Shown here: positions 42,289 to 50,691 of the stretch, one piece after another
How positions within the stretch are numbered: the first letter of the stretch is position 1
Layout of the letters: every line of letters begins with the position of its first letter
From: Janthinobacterium sp. Marseille
Lineage (GTDB): Bacteria; Pseudomonadota; Gammaproteobacteria; Burkholderiales; Burkholderiaceae_D
Assembly (NCBI RefSeq): GCF_000013625.1
Contig: NC_009659.1
Coordinates: forward strand, 4,046,252-4,110,251
Reading direction: 5' to 3'
Length of the DNA: 64,000 bases
Notes under the pieces: model-generated
Seen by the model: only the letters and a program-made list of their open reading frames with translations
The model's database searches: none
Told to the model about the DNA's origin: nothing
Position numbers and translations under genes: made by a program

Positions 42289-43290
42289 ATGAAATCCCTG
42301 AAAAATATTCCTTTATCCGTTCTTGACCTGTCCCCTATCCTGGTTGACGGCACGCCTGCCGACGCGTTCCATCGTTCGCTCGACTTGGCCCAGCATGTAG
42401 AAAAGCGTGGTTACAACCGCTACTGGCTGGCCGAACACCACAGCATGCCCGGCATTGCGAGTGCCGCGACTTCTGTGGTGATTGGCTATGTGGCCGGTGG
42501 CACCTCGACGATACGTGTCGGTTCCGGCGGCATCATGTTGCCGAATCATGCGCCGCTGGTAATCGCCGAGCAATTCGGTACCCTTGCTTCCTTGTACCCG
42601 GGCCGGATTGATCTCGGCCTCGGGCGTGCACCGGGTTCGAACCAGGCGACGGCACGTGCATTGCGCCGGGAGATCAGTGACGACGGTAGTGAATTCCCGC
42701 GCCAATTGAATGAGTTGCGTGCCTTCCTGCAGCCATCGAATGAAAGCGCTGCCGTGCAAGCGGTACCGGGTGCAGGGATCGATATCCCGATCTGGTTGCT
42801 GGGTTCCAGCAGTTATAGCGCGCAACTGGCGGGCCACCTCGGTTTGCCGTTTGCATTTGCCGGTCAGTTTTCACCTGATTACATGCTGAACGCCTTGCAT
42901 TTGTATCGCCAGACTTTCCGCCCATCGGAAACGCTGGATGCGCCGTATGCGATGGTCGGTGTGAATGTGTTTGCGGCAGAAACGGAAGAAGAAGCGCAAC
43001 GTCTAGCCACCTCGCAACAGCAAATGCACCTGAGCCTGGTACGCGGTACGCCGGGCAAACTGCCGCCACCTATCGAGAATATGGATGATGCGTGGTTGCC
43101 GCATGAACGTATTTCGGTGGAGTCGATGCTGCGTGCTTCCATCATTGGTGACGCCGCCATCGTGAAAGAAAAACTGGAAGCCTTCCTCGAAACCACGCAA
43201 GCCGATGAAATCATCATCAACAGCATGATTTTCGATCATGCCAAGCGTGTGCGTTCGTATGAAATCGTCGCAGATGTATGGCAGGGCTGA
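42289..43290 (+). CDS. Luciferase-like flavin-dependent monooxygenase family protein
   Basis: The 333-residue protein begins '[48 protein letters not shown]', the opening of the bacterial luciferase-like LLM flavin-dependent oxidoreductase group, with '[42 protein letters not shown]' typical of the YhbW/MsnO8-type members. It would use reduced flavin and O2. It is divergent from the GntR gene across 286 nt and 34 nt upstream of tesB on the same strand. Substrate unknown. Confidence 0.85.
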   Translation: MKSLKNIPLSVLDLSPILVDGTPADAFHRSLDLAQHVEKRGYNRYWLAEHHSMPGIASAATSVVIGYVAGGTSTIRVGSGGIMLPNHAPLVIAEQFGTLASLYPGRIDLGLGRAPGSNQATARALRREISDDGSEFPRQLNELRAFLQPSNESAAVQAVPGAGIDIPIWLLGSSSYSAQLAGHLGLPFAFAGQFSPDYMLNALHLYRQTFRPSETLDAPYAMVGVNVFAAETEEEAQRLATSQQQMHLSLVRGTPGKLPPPIENMDDAWLPHERISVESMLRASIIGDAAIVKEKLEAFLETTQADEIIINSMIFDHAKRVRSYEIVADVWQG

Positions 43291-43324
43291 TTTAATTTAA
43301 TCCGTCGTTACCCAGAGGCATTTC

Positions 43325-44188
43325 ATGTTGGATCTATCCTTATACAACACGGAAGAAATTACCCGGCTGCTCGCCGTACAGCAAACCGATACCGATAGAT
43401 TCATCGGTCAAAGTCATTTCATGGGTAGCCCGAACGTATTCGGCGGCCAGGCTTTGGGACAATCGCTCTACGCCGCCTGCAGCACCGTGCCGCAGCGGCG
43501 CCCGCATTCGATGCACGCCTTGTTTATCCTGCCGGGCAATCATCAATTACCAATTGAATACGAAGTCGAACGCGTGCGTGATGGCGGTACCTTCAGTACG
43601 CGGCGTGTGGTCGCGACGCAGGAAGGTCGACGCATCTTTGTGATGTCCGCTTCCTTCCAGTCGGAAGAAGAAGGCCTGTCGCATCAAAAGGCTGCTCCGG
43701 TGATGACTGATCCGGACACGCTGCCGTCCAGCGTGAAGCTGTGGCAGCAACGCGGGATCGCGAGTGGTCGCGCTTTTCATCCGGCACCGGTGGATTTTCG
43801 CGCGAATGTGGCGGATGATATTTTCGGTGGTGAACGCGCTTCGGCGGTGCGCCAGGTGTGGGCGCGTGCGCCTATGCAGTTGCCGGATGATCCGCTGGTG
43901 CACGAAAGCCTGTTTGCTTATGTATCCGATTACGGTTTGCTCTGGACTGCCTTGCAACCGCATGGCATCAAGATGAGTGATCCGCGCCTGCAAATCGCCA
44001 GCCTTGATCATACGATCTGGTTCCACCGCCCACTCCGTATGGATGACTGGCTGCTGTTCGCGATGGAAAGCCCGAATGCATCCGGTGGTCGCGGCCTCTG
44101 TTTCCTGCATGTCTACAATCAATATGGCGTACTACTCGCGACCGTGGCGCAAGAAGGCCTGATCCGTTTGCGCGACGATAAAAAATGA
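43325..44188 (+). CDS. tesB: Acyl-CoA thioesterase II
   Basis: TesB hydrolyses medium- and long-chain acyl-CoA to free acid and CoA. The 287-residue protein has double-hotdog fold signatures: 'GSPNVFGGQALGQSLYAACSTVPQRRPHSMHALFILPGNHQLPIEYEVERVRDGGTFSTRRV' and 'ASLDHTIWFHRPLRMDDWLLFAMESPNASGGRGL', with the conserved active-site Asp, Thr/Ser and Gln types in place. It is close behind the luciferase-like gene and overlaps the PAP2 gene by four bases. Confidence 0.88.
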   Translation: MLDLSLYNTEEITRLLAVQQTDTDRFIGQSHFMGSPNVFGGQALGQSLYAACSTVPQRRPHSMHALFILPGNHQLPIEYEVERVRDGGTFSTRRVVATQEGRRIFVMSASFQSEEEGLSHQKAAPVMTDPDTLPSSVKLWQQRGIASGRAFHPAPVDFRANVADDIFGGERASAVRQVWARAPMQLPDDPLVHESLFAYVSDYGLLWTALQPHGIKMSDPRLQIASLDHTIWFHRPLRMDDWLLFAMESPNASGGRGLCFLHVYNQYGVLLATVAQEGLIRLRDDKK

Positions 44189-44895
44189 AATCTTCCTATG
44201 CCCGTTTTGCCACGATCAACCTGATCGGCCTGCTGCTGAGCGGCTTGTTGTTCACCTGGATTGCACGCGACGGCGCGCTGGATTTCCGTCTGGCGCAGCT
44301 ATTCTTCGACGCGCCCAGCCATAGTTTTCCCTTGCGTGTTTCCGATGCGCTGGATCTGTGGGGGCATACAGTACTGAAATTATTTACGGTATGGATACTT
44401 GTCATTGCCGCGGTCGTGCTGGTGGTCAGCAATTGGGTCGATGCGTTGAAGCCGTGGCGACGCGCACTTTTCCTGTTTGTACTGATGGCCGGTTGCGCTG
44501 CTTTCGTGGTGCAAACCCTGAAAGGTGCGAGCGTGCATTCCTGCCCTTGGGATATCAATACTTTCGGTGGTACGGCGCAGTGGTTTCCGCTCTTTGGCCC
44601 TATCGGTGCAATGTCCGGCCCCGGCCTGTGCTGGCCCGGCGGCCATGCTTCCGGCGGCTTTGCGGTGATGGCGGGTTACTTCGCGCTGCGCGACAGCAAA
44701 CCAAAATTTGCGCGGGCGATTCTATGGTTCAGCCTGGGGATAGGTGCGGTGATGAGTCTGGTACAAATGGCGCGCGGTGCGCATTTCCTGTCGCACAATT
44801 TGTGGAGCATGTGGCTGGTGTGGGCGACTTGCTTCGTCATTGATGCGTTGTTGCGCGTCATACTGCCGCCGCCGCGTGGTGCGGTGAATGCTTAA
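44185..44895 (+). CDS. PAP2 family membrane phosphatase
   Basis: The 236-residue protein has about six membrane helices and the three PAP2 phosphatase motifs in variant form: 'KGASVHSCPWDI', 'PGGHASGG' and 'RGAHFLSHNLWSMW'. The catalytic His residues of motifs 2 and 3 are kept; motif 1 has Cys-Pro where Arg-Pro is usual, as in the HSCPWD-type branch. Such enzymes act on lipid phosphates or undecaprenyl-pyrophosphate-like substrates. Start overlaps the tesB stop by four bases. Confidence 0.85.
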   Translation: MKSSYARFATINLIGLLLSGLLFTWIARDGALDFRLAQLFFDAPSHSFPLRVSDALDLWGHTVLKLFTVWILVIAAVVLVVSNWVDALKPWRRALFLFVLMAGCAAFVVQTLKGASVHSCPWDINTFGGTAQWFPLFGPIGAMSGPGLCWPGGHASGGFAVMAGYFALRDSKPKFARAILWFSLGIGAVMSLVQMARGAHFLSHNLWSMWLVWATCFVIDALLRVILPPPRGAVNA

Positions 44896-45287
44896 GGCTG
44901 CTGCAATTCTTTGCTGATACGCGCTGCAGTTTCTTCATCGTGTTTCAGCCGACGCCGGTCCAGCCACCATGCGAGTACAGGCAGCACGATGAAACCTCCG
45001 GGCGCGACAAACAAGACCATGTAAGGACTCAATTCCACCAGCTTGTGCAGATGTACCTTGATGCGTTTGCGATCAAGCTCGGTCCACCGATAGCCATTGC
45101 GTTGTTTCATCAGCAAGGGCAAAAGGCCACGCATCTGCGTCATCTCATCCCACAGGCGTACGCGTTCCCGGCTCTGGATGGCCCACAGTGAATAAGCTGA
45201 GTTGCGGATCAGGCGAAAAGGGGATGCGATAGAAGCAATGATTCGACGTGGCACGTAAGATCCGAAAGGAAAAGGGCTGAGGCTCAC
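44892..45287 (-). CDS. LETM1-like domain membrane protein
   Basis: The C-terminal part 'MRGLLPLLMKQRNGYRWTELDRKRIKVHLHKLVELSPYMVLFVAPGGFIVLPVLAWWLDRRRLK' has the LETM1-type pattern: a basic helix, then 'PYMVLFVAPGGFIVLPVLAWWL', a membrane helix. LETM1 proteins in mitochondria handle cation exchange; bacterial members have no assigned role. The start is uncertain: GTG at 45287 (131 residues) or TTG at 45380 (162 residues), which overlaps a Fur-like box. Convergent with the PAP2 gene, whose stop it overlaps by four bases. Confidence 0.7.
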   Translation of the reverse strand: MSLSPFPFGSYVPRRIIASIASPFRLIRNSAYSLWAIQSRERVRLWDEMTQMRGLLPLLMKQRNGYRWTELDRKRIKVHLHKLVELSPYMVLFVAPGGFIVLPVLAWWLDRRRLKHDEETAARISKELQQP

Positions 45288-45376
45288 CCCGATTCTACGC
45301 GAAGCGGGCTGAACCGGCTGGGAAAGCAAAAATAGCCAATTTCTATCAAATTCTTTGTTTAAATCAATTTGTCCTA

Positions 45377-45396
45377 TCAAATGAGAATCGCTATCA
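45377..45396. promoter_or_regulatory. Fur-like box
   Basis: TCAAATGAGAATCGCTATCA resembles the Fur consensus GATAATGATAATCATTATC at most positions (AATGAGAAT and TATCA are shared). It lies between the LETM1-like gene and the DUF2061 gene, 44 nt before the latter. Confidence 0.45.
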
Positions 45397-45439
45397 TCTG
45401 TTACAAGGCTCAGGCAAAGATGACAGAAAGGATTCCACC

Positions 45440-45682
45440 ATGGTCACAGCAGCAAAAACCGTCAGTCAGGTCGCAATGCACATGAGTGTTGCGTTCGCCG
45501 TCATGTATGTCGCCACCGGTTCGCTCGCATTGGGCGGTGTGGCCGCAGTGGTCGAACCTATTTGTAATGTGATGTTGCTGCCCTTGCATGACAAGATGTG
45601 GGAACGTATCCGCGCCCGGGTCGAAGCGCGCAAGGCAAATGCTGCAGCTTCGTCCACCTCTTCCGGTATGCAGGCGGTCTGA
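45440..45682 (+). CDS. DUF2061 family membrane protein
   Basis: The 80-residue protein has the DUF2061 pattern: 'KTVSQVAMHMSVAFAVMYVATGSLALGGVAAVVEPICNVMLLPLHDKMWERI', with two hydrophobic segments, the conserved TGS and the Glu-Pro, and the His before Trp-Glu. Function of the family is unknown. The ribosome binding site AAAGGA is 7 nt before the ATG. A Fur-like box precedes it, which would make it iron-responsive. A terminator follows. Confidence 0.85.
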   Translation: MVTAAKTVSQVAMHMSVAFAVMYVATGSLALGGVAAVVEPICNVMLLPLHDKMWERIRARVEARKANAAASSTSSGMQAV

Positions 45683-45704
45683 GCGCCGACCAGTTTGCAG
45701 TCGC

Positions 45705-45732
45705 AAGCCGCTGATCATCAGCGGCTTTTTTA
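45705..45732 (+). terminator. Rho-independent terminator of the DUF2061 gene
   Basis: Stem AAGCCGCTGA / TCAGCGGCTT with TCA loop, then TTTTT. Confidence 0.85.
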
Positions 45733-45826
45733 TTGGCAGGCGCGGTACAAGCTGTCGGATAATAGTCAGCTTGATTGCTACTTACTTTGCAGTGACAACT
45801 CGCCTTACGCTTACAGGAATGTGTTC

Positions 45827-46798
45827 ATGAAAATCGCGATACTCGATGACTATCAGGATAGTGTGCGTCACCTGGATTGTTTCTCGCTGCTGGCCGGGCA
45901 TGAAGTCAAAATCTTTACCAATGGTGCGCGTGGCGTCGGCCAGCTGGCGATCCGGCTGGCGAGTTTTGACGCGCTGGTGCTGATACGTGAACGCACGGTC
46001 CTGTCGCGGCAGTTACTGGAAAAATTGCCGAACCTGAAACTGATTGCGCAAACCGGCAAGGTCAGCGGTCACATTGATTTGCCGGCTGCTGCAGCACGTG
46101 GCATCACGATAGTCGAAGGCGTCGGTGACCCGACTGCACCGGCGGAACTGACGTGGACCCTGATCATGGCCGCGATGCGCAAACTGCCGCAATACGTGAA
46201 CAACCTGAAGGATGGCTTGTGGCAAATTGCATCGATGTCGCCGGCGCGCAATACCCTCGGCACTGCGCTCAAGGGACGTACCTTGGCAATCTGGGGTTAT
46301 GGCCGTATCGGGCAAATGATCGCGGCTTACGGCAAAGCCTTCGGCATGGATGTGATGGTATGGGGACGCCCTGCCAGTTGTGAAGCGGCGGTGCGCGACG
46401 GTTACCGCGCCGCTTCATCGCAACAGGCTTTCTTCAGCGAGGCCGATGTATTGACATTGCACTTGCGCCTGAACGATGCGACGCGTGGCATTGTTACCGC
46501 CGACGACCTAGCACGCATGAAACCGCAAGCCTTGTTCGTCAATACCAGCCGCGCCGAGTTGGTGGCAACGGATGCATTGCAGGCAGCATTGGAACAAGGT
46601 CGTCCCGGCTATGCAGCACTTGATGTGTTTGAAAATGAACCGTTGCCGCCCGGCTCTCCCTTGCTGCGCATGGAGAATGTACTGGCGTCGCCGCATCTCG
46701 GCTATGTGGAGAAAGACAGCTACGAACTTTATTTCGGCAGTGCATTTCAAAACATCGTCGATTTCGCCAATGGCACGCCGAAGAATGTATTGAAGTGA
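45827..46798 (+). CDS. D-2-hydroxyacid dehydrogenase family protein
   Basis: The 323-residue protein has a D-isomer-specific 2-hydroxyacid dehydrogenase fold: 'LAIWGYGRIGQMIAAYGKAFGMDVMVWGR' (coenzyme motif Gly-x-Gly-x-x-Gly), 'ALFVNTSRAELVATDALQAAL' (catalytic Arg), 'ALDVFENEPLPPGSPLLRMENVLASPHLGYVEKDS' with the acid/base His. The N-terminal substrate half starts MKIAILDDYQDSVRHL, the variant group often near PdxB/GyaR-like genes of unknown substrate. The ATG at 45827 has AGGAA upstream; the frame extends back to 45695. Substrate cannot be named. Confidence 0.85.
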   Translation: MKIAILDDYQDSVRHLDCFSLLAGHEVKIFTNGARGVGQLAIRLASFDALVLIRERTVLSRQLLEKLPNLKLIAQTGKVSGHIDLPAAAARGITIVEGVGDPTAPAELTWTLIMAAMRKLPQYVNNLKDGLWQIASMSPARNTLGTALKGRTLAIWGYGRIGQMIAAYGKAFGMDVMVWGRPASCEAAVRDGYRAASSQQAFFSEADVLTLHLRLNDATRGIVTADDLARMKPQALFVNTSRAELVATDALQAALEQGRPGYAALDVFENEPLPPGSPLLRMENVLASPHLGYVEKDSYELYFGSAFQNIVDFANGTPKNVLK

Positions 46799-46828
46799 AT
46801 GCCTGCGGTGTAAGAAGCGCGTCAGTGC

Positions 46829-47599
46829 TTATTTGACGGTATCGGGTTTGTCCTTGCTGCTTTTCGCAGGCTTGGGCAGCACGGTCGCAGTGGTACTGGC
46901 GAGGTGTGCACTACCCAGCAACTTGGTCCAGCCCGGTGGCCATGGCAAGGCCGGGCCGCTGTACTCCGGCACACCACGTCGAACCGGAATGACCGGCAAG
47001 GCTTCCGGAATACGGCCATCCTGTTTATCCCAACCCAGTGAAAAGGTGTAGTCCGGCAGCAAAGCCTCGCACACCATATCGAACCATGCGGCGTGGTCTT
47101 CATCGCGTCCCAATGCCTGTGCCAGGCCGGTCGGATCGAACTGCGCCAATGTGCTGGCCAGCTCTTCGGTGGTTTCACCGGGCGCATCACCCCAACCCAT
47201 CACCGGATTGCAGTTGTATTCGGCACCCGAGCCATACCAGCCTTCGCGCCAGGGACGTTCCATCCAGTTGCGCGGGCCGGTGAATAAATGCCAGCGCCAA
47301 TGCAGGCCCGACGGTTTGGGCCAGCTGTACAGATACAGGCGTTGGTACCCGGCCTTATGCAACTCGCGCACCATCGCCATCAAGCGCGCATGCGGCATCG
47401 GATCCGGCGGTGTGCGTCGAAACAGGATCGCTTCACCATCCGCGTGCTGTACCTCATCGGTCGACAGATTCAAGTCGAGCGTGCGCATTTCATTGCCGAA
47501 GCGCGCAGAGATCCAGCCAGTCATCAAGTTAACGGCCGTAATCACACCATAGCCACGATGGCGATGGAAGATGACGGTGCCTGGAGCGATAGGTTTCAT
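46829..47599 (-). CDS. Conserved hypothetical protein, 256 residues
   Basis: No functional family recognised. The protein starts 'MKPIAPGTVIFHRHRGYGVITAVNLMTGWISARFGNEMRTLDLNLSTDEV', an SH3-like/CarD-like beta opening, and continues with a Trp-rich middle ('YLYSWPKPSGLHWRWHLFTGPRNWMERPWREGWYGSGAEYNCNPVMGWGDAPGETTEELASTLAQFD') and a Pro/Lys-rich tail. It has no signal peptide and no membrane helix. It is convergent with the dehydrogenase gene. Possibly a nucleic-acid-related or phage-interface protein, but nothing proves it. Confidence 0.65.
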   Translation of the reverse strand: MKPIAPGTVIFHRHRGYGVITAVNLMTGWISARFGNEMRTLDLNLSTDEVQHADGEAILFRRTPPDPMPHARLMAMVRELHKAGYQRLYLYSWPKPSGLHWRWHLFTGPRNWMERPWREGWYGSGAEYNCNPVMGWGDAPGETTEELASTLAQFDPTGLAQALGRDEDHAAWFDMVCEALLPDYTFSLGWDKQDGRIPEALPVIPVRRGVPEYSGPALPWPPGWTKLLGSAHLASTTATVLPKPAKSSKDKPDTVK

Positions 47600-47641
47600 G
47601 GCTAAAGCGGTGTTCGTAAGATTTGTTTAATCAAGGTTTCG

Positions 47642-47667
47642 ATCCCGCGCTAGTGTAGCGGGATTTT
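47642..47667. terminator. Weak hairpin terminator
   Basis: Stem ATCCCGC / GCGGGAT with a 9-nt loop followed by TTTCT. It is weak, with an imperfect T-run, and no clear plus-strand gene ends here. Confidence 0.3.
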
Positions 47668-47731
47668 CTGTTGTGCATGCCTGGTCTGTCGCATTTTTTC
47701 GCGCAAGAAAATGGCGCTCTGATACACGTGC

Positions 47732-47746
47732 GCACCATTATGGTGC
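47732..47746. promoter_or_regulatory. NtrC-type binding site
   Basis: GCACCATTATGGTGC inside the perfect palindrome CGCACCATTATGGTGCG. It matches the NtrC consensus TGCACC-N5-GGTGCA except for the outermost T/A pair. It lies about 125 nt upstream of the predicted sigma-54 start point of the Cache-CheW gene. Confidence 0.6.
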
Positions 47747-47837
47747 GAGGCAAGCGACCAAGTATACCGTGTTGGCGACAGCTGTGAATACACGTGCCGG
47801 AAATGCCGCTTCCAAGTGCGGATTAAGGCCGCATGGG

Positions 47838-47853
47838 TGGTCTGCAAATTGCT
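47838..47853 (+). promoter_or_regulatory. Sigma-54 promoter of the Cache-CheW gene
   Basis: TGGTCTGCAAATTGCT, with GG and GC 10 bp apart and the -12 TTGCT exact; the -24 element is TGG with T in place of C at the fourth position. Leader to the ATG at 47948 would be about 85 nt. Confidence 0.55.
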
Positions 47854-47947
47854 TTGAAGCATCTAAACGCGCAAGAAACACCAGCGCCATGTCCCGCAAT
47901 CAGGAACGCGGGGCAGCAACAGAATAATCAAAGCCCGGGAGCCCATC

Positions 47948-50521
47948 ATGAATCCGCAAGCCTCGCTACAAATCGATACCTTCCTGCCTTATATGCGCGA
48001 CGTCAGCCGTTGCGAGCAATCCTTGCGAGAGTTGAACCTGATGTGGCGCATGATCGAAGCATCGGCCAAGATGAATTGTCCGGTCGAGGCCAAGGCCATC
48101 CTGCCAACCATGGCTGCGACGCGCGCCGGTTTCAATCGCCTCGAGCAGGAACTGGTCAGCAGCCTGGTGCGCGAAAAAGTCGCGAATGTACTTGAAGAGA
48201 TTGGTACCAAGGCACAGTACGTCATCGATATCGTGGTGCGTAATCTGTACGAGCGTACCGCCGACGTCGGCTTCCTCGCGACCGACCGTGAGTTGTGCAG
48301 CTTCGTCGCCGGCCTGCATGAAGACCGCGACATGATACGTGCGCGCCTGCGTGCCTATCGCAACAAGTACACCGTCTACGATGAAATCATGTTGATCGAT
48401 GTGGCCGGCAATGTGCTGGTACAGATTGATGAAGCGACACCGCTGGAAGGTACGACCGATCCCTTGCTGCATGCGACGCTGGCTTCCGATACCTATGTCG
48501 AAACCTTCCGTGCCACCGACCTGCGTCCGGGCAAGCATGAAGCGTTGGTTTACTCGCGCCGCATGCATCATCCGGATACCGGCGCGGTGGTCGGCATCCT
48601 CTGCCTGTGTTTCCATTTTGAAGAAGAGATGGCAGGCATCTTCCGTTCGCACCGTGACCCGGCGCAACGCTCGAACATGCTGCTGCTGGATGGCAGCAAT
48701 CGTGTGATTGCCAGCGCCGATCCTTTGTGGATACCGGTCGGTGCGACGGTGCCGGTGAACCGTGACGCCGATCCACGCCTGGTGGTGTATGGCGGCCGTG
48801 AATACCTGGCGCGCACTTTCTCGGCGGATGGTTACCAGGGTTATATGGGGCCGCCGGGCTGGCAAGGGCAAGTCATGATTCCGGTTGAGCTCGGCTTTAC
48901 CGGTTTGGCGACGACTGCCTTGAAATCGCTGGATGCGGACGTGGCCGACGGCTTGCTGTCGCACGCGCAATCCTTTTGCCCGCCTTTGTTTGAAATCATG
49001 AGTGCGGCCGAAACCATACGGCGCGTCGTGTGGAATGGCCAAGTCATGACGGCCGGTCAAAACGGCGAATTGCTGAAACTCAAAACCATCCTGGAACAAA
49101 TCAGTGAAACCGGTGCGCGCAGTAATGAACTGTTTTCGCAATCGATACGTGATCTGTACGAAACCGTATTGTCGTCCAGCCTCAGCGATTCGGAATTTGT
49201 CTCGCACCTGATGGTCGATCTGCTGGATCGCAATTTGTATGAGCGCTCGGATGATTGCCGCTGGTGGGCGCTGACGCCGGAACTGCAAGTGGCGCTGGCC
49301 GAACCGCATAAATCGGCGGAGAGCGTGGCGCGCCTGACCGAGATCCTCGATTACATCAACTCGCTCTACACGGTTTACACCCGTATCTTTATTTACGATA
49401 GCGAAGGCGTGATCATTGCCAGCACCGACTTCAAGGAAGATGGCCTGGAAGTGGTCGGTACCAGCATAGACGGCACGACGCTGGAAAACGTCGCGATGTT
49501 GCGCAGTGACCAGCAGTATTACGTCACACCATTTGAAAGCACGGCCTTGTACGGAGAACGTCCGACCTATGTGTATCACGCTGCGATCCGTCATCCGGAA
49601 CATACGGCGCAGATGGTGGGTGGCATCGGCATTGTGTTTGATGCCGAGCCGGAATTCGCCGCCATGCTCAAAGGCGCGCTGGGTGACAAGGAAGACGTCA
49701 GCGCCCTCTTCATCAATCGCAGCGGCCGCATTATCTCCAGCACCGATCCGACCCGTCCGGTCGGCGATGTACTGGAAATCGCGCCGGAACTGTTGGCGAT
49801 GGAAAACGGCAGCAGCACCTCTCGTATCGTGATCCATGACGGTCATTACGCCATCCTCGGTTGCACGGTATCGCATGGCTATCGCGAGTTCAAGACTTCG
49901 GATGGGTATCGCGAAGATGTGTTGGCGGTGGTTTACAAATCCTTCGGTGAAGAACGGCAAAAACTCAATAACGGCAACAATGTCGATACCACGCTGGAAG
50001 TCGACATCAATGCGGTGCCGGGCCGTGAATTCGCCACCTTCTTTATCGATGGTTCGCTGTTTGCGATTGCCGCCGAACATGCAGAAGAAGCCTTGCCGGC
50101 TTCGGCCGTATCACCGGTCTCGATGGGCGGTCGTGCGGAACGCATAGGCATACTCGGGCTGCATCATGACAATGAAGCCAAACGTTTCGTCTGGGTCTTT
50201 GACCTGGGCCACCTGATGCGCGGCTATCGTTCCGAGATAGACAGCAGCAGCCAGGTCATCATCGTCAGGCGTGGCTCACAAAGCATAGGTTTGCTGGTCA
50301 GCGAATTGCACGGCGTGCCGGAATTCCAGGAGTCGCAAATCACGCCGACGCCATTAGCCAGCCCGAGCGATGGCATGCTGGTGACAGAAGTCATCCAGGC
50401 CAATGGTGGCCGTTTGCTGATCCAGGCAATCAATGTCGATCATTTGTTCGCCTTGCTGAACGACGAAGAAATCCCGATGCCGGCAGCAGCCGGTGCGGAA
50501 CCCATGAAAATCGCCGCATAA
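47948..50521 (+). CDS. Soluble protein with two Cache-like repeats and a C-terminal CheW domain
   Basis: This 857-residue protein has no signal peptide and no membrane helix, so it should be cytoplasmic. Two Cache-like sensory repeats are visible: one starts with 'RNLYERTADVGFLATDREL' (about residues 98-340), the other with 'RNLYERSDDCRWWALTPEL' (about 425-660), both continuing with a 'YTVYDEIM...' or 'YTVYTRIF' strand. The C-terminus from about residue 690 to 838 is a CheW-like domain ('FFIDGSLFAIAAEHAEEAL', 'FDLGHLMRG', 'SQVIIVRRGSQSIGLLVSELHGV'). There is no methyl-accepting signalling domain. It may couple chemotaxis-type signalling to a soluble ligand. The family function is not known to me. 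Ribosome binding site GGGAG precedes the ATG. Confidence 0.85.
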   Translation: MNPQASLQIDTFLPYMRDVSRCEQSLRELNLMWRMIEASAKMNCPVEAKAILPTMAATRAGFNRLEQELVSSLVREKVANVLEEIGTKAQYVIDIVVRNLYERTADVGFLATDRELCSFVAGLHEDRDMIRARLRAYRNKYTVYDEIMLIDVAGNVLVQIDEATPLEGTTDPLLHATLASDTYVETFRATDLRPGKHEALVYSRRMHHPDTGAVVGILCLCFHFEEEMAGIFRSHRDPAQRSNMLLLDGSNRVIASADPLWIPVGATVPVNRDADPRLVVYGGREYLARTFSADGYQGYMGPPGWQGQVMIPVELGFTGLATTALKSLDADVADGLLSHAQSFCPPLFEIMSAAETIRRVVWNGQVMTAGQNGELLKLKTILEQISETGARSNELFSQSIRDLYETVLSSSLSDSEFVSHLMVDLLDRNLYERSDDCRWWALTPELQVALAEPHKSAESVARLTEILDYINSLYTVYTRIFIYDSEGVIIASTDFKEDGLEVVGTSIDGTTLENVAMLRSDQQYYVTPFESTALYGERPTYVYHAAIRHPEHTAQMVGGIGIVFDAEPEFAAMLKGALGDKEDVSALFINRSGRIISSTDPTRPVGDVLEIAPELLAMENGSSTSRIVIHDGHYAILGCTVSHGYREFKTSDGYREDVLAVVYKSFGEERQKLNNGNNVDTTLEVDINAVPGREFATFFIDGSLFAIAAEHAEEALPASAVSPVSMGGRAERIGILGLHHDNEAKRFVWVFDLGHLMRGYRSEIDSSSQVIIVRRGSQSIGLLVSELHGVPEFQESQITPTPLASPSDGMLVTEVIQANGGRLLIQAINVDHLFALLNDEEIPMPAAAGAEPMKIAA

Positions 50522-50691
50522 GTTTGAAAGAAATCAGTCTGAAAGATGGATGGGCGCGGATATCGCCAGAGAGGCAAGCCCATCCATTTGTAAATTTATC
50601 GGCCAATAATTGCGCGCCTCTTTTCACAATCGCCCGGCTCGCGTTATGATGCGATATCCGCTTTTGGACTATCTCTGTTGTGTGACTCTAA

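Larger units (their letters stand above)
47600..47947. other. Regulatory intergenic region before the Cache-CheW gene
   Basis: 348 nt. It contains a hairpin (47642-47667), the NtrC-type dyad (47732-47746) and the sigma-54 promoter (47838-47853). I see no gene that I can support; small frames here have no ribosome binding site. Confidence 0.6.

Noticed and set aside
47635..47670. Possible tRNA T-arm (GGTTTCGATCCCGC)
   Set aside because: No cloverleaf can be built around it. The nearby GC-rich stem is better read as a weak terminator.
47966..50080. A 704-codon minus-strand open frame opposite the Cache-CheW gene
   Set aside because: Same explanation: the plus-strand protein has a ribosome binding site, an upstream promoter and a recognisable CheW domain.
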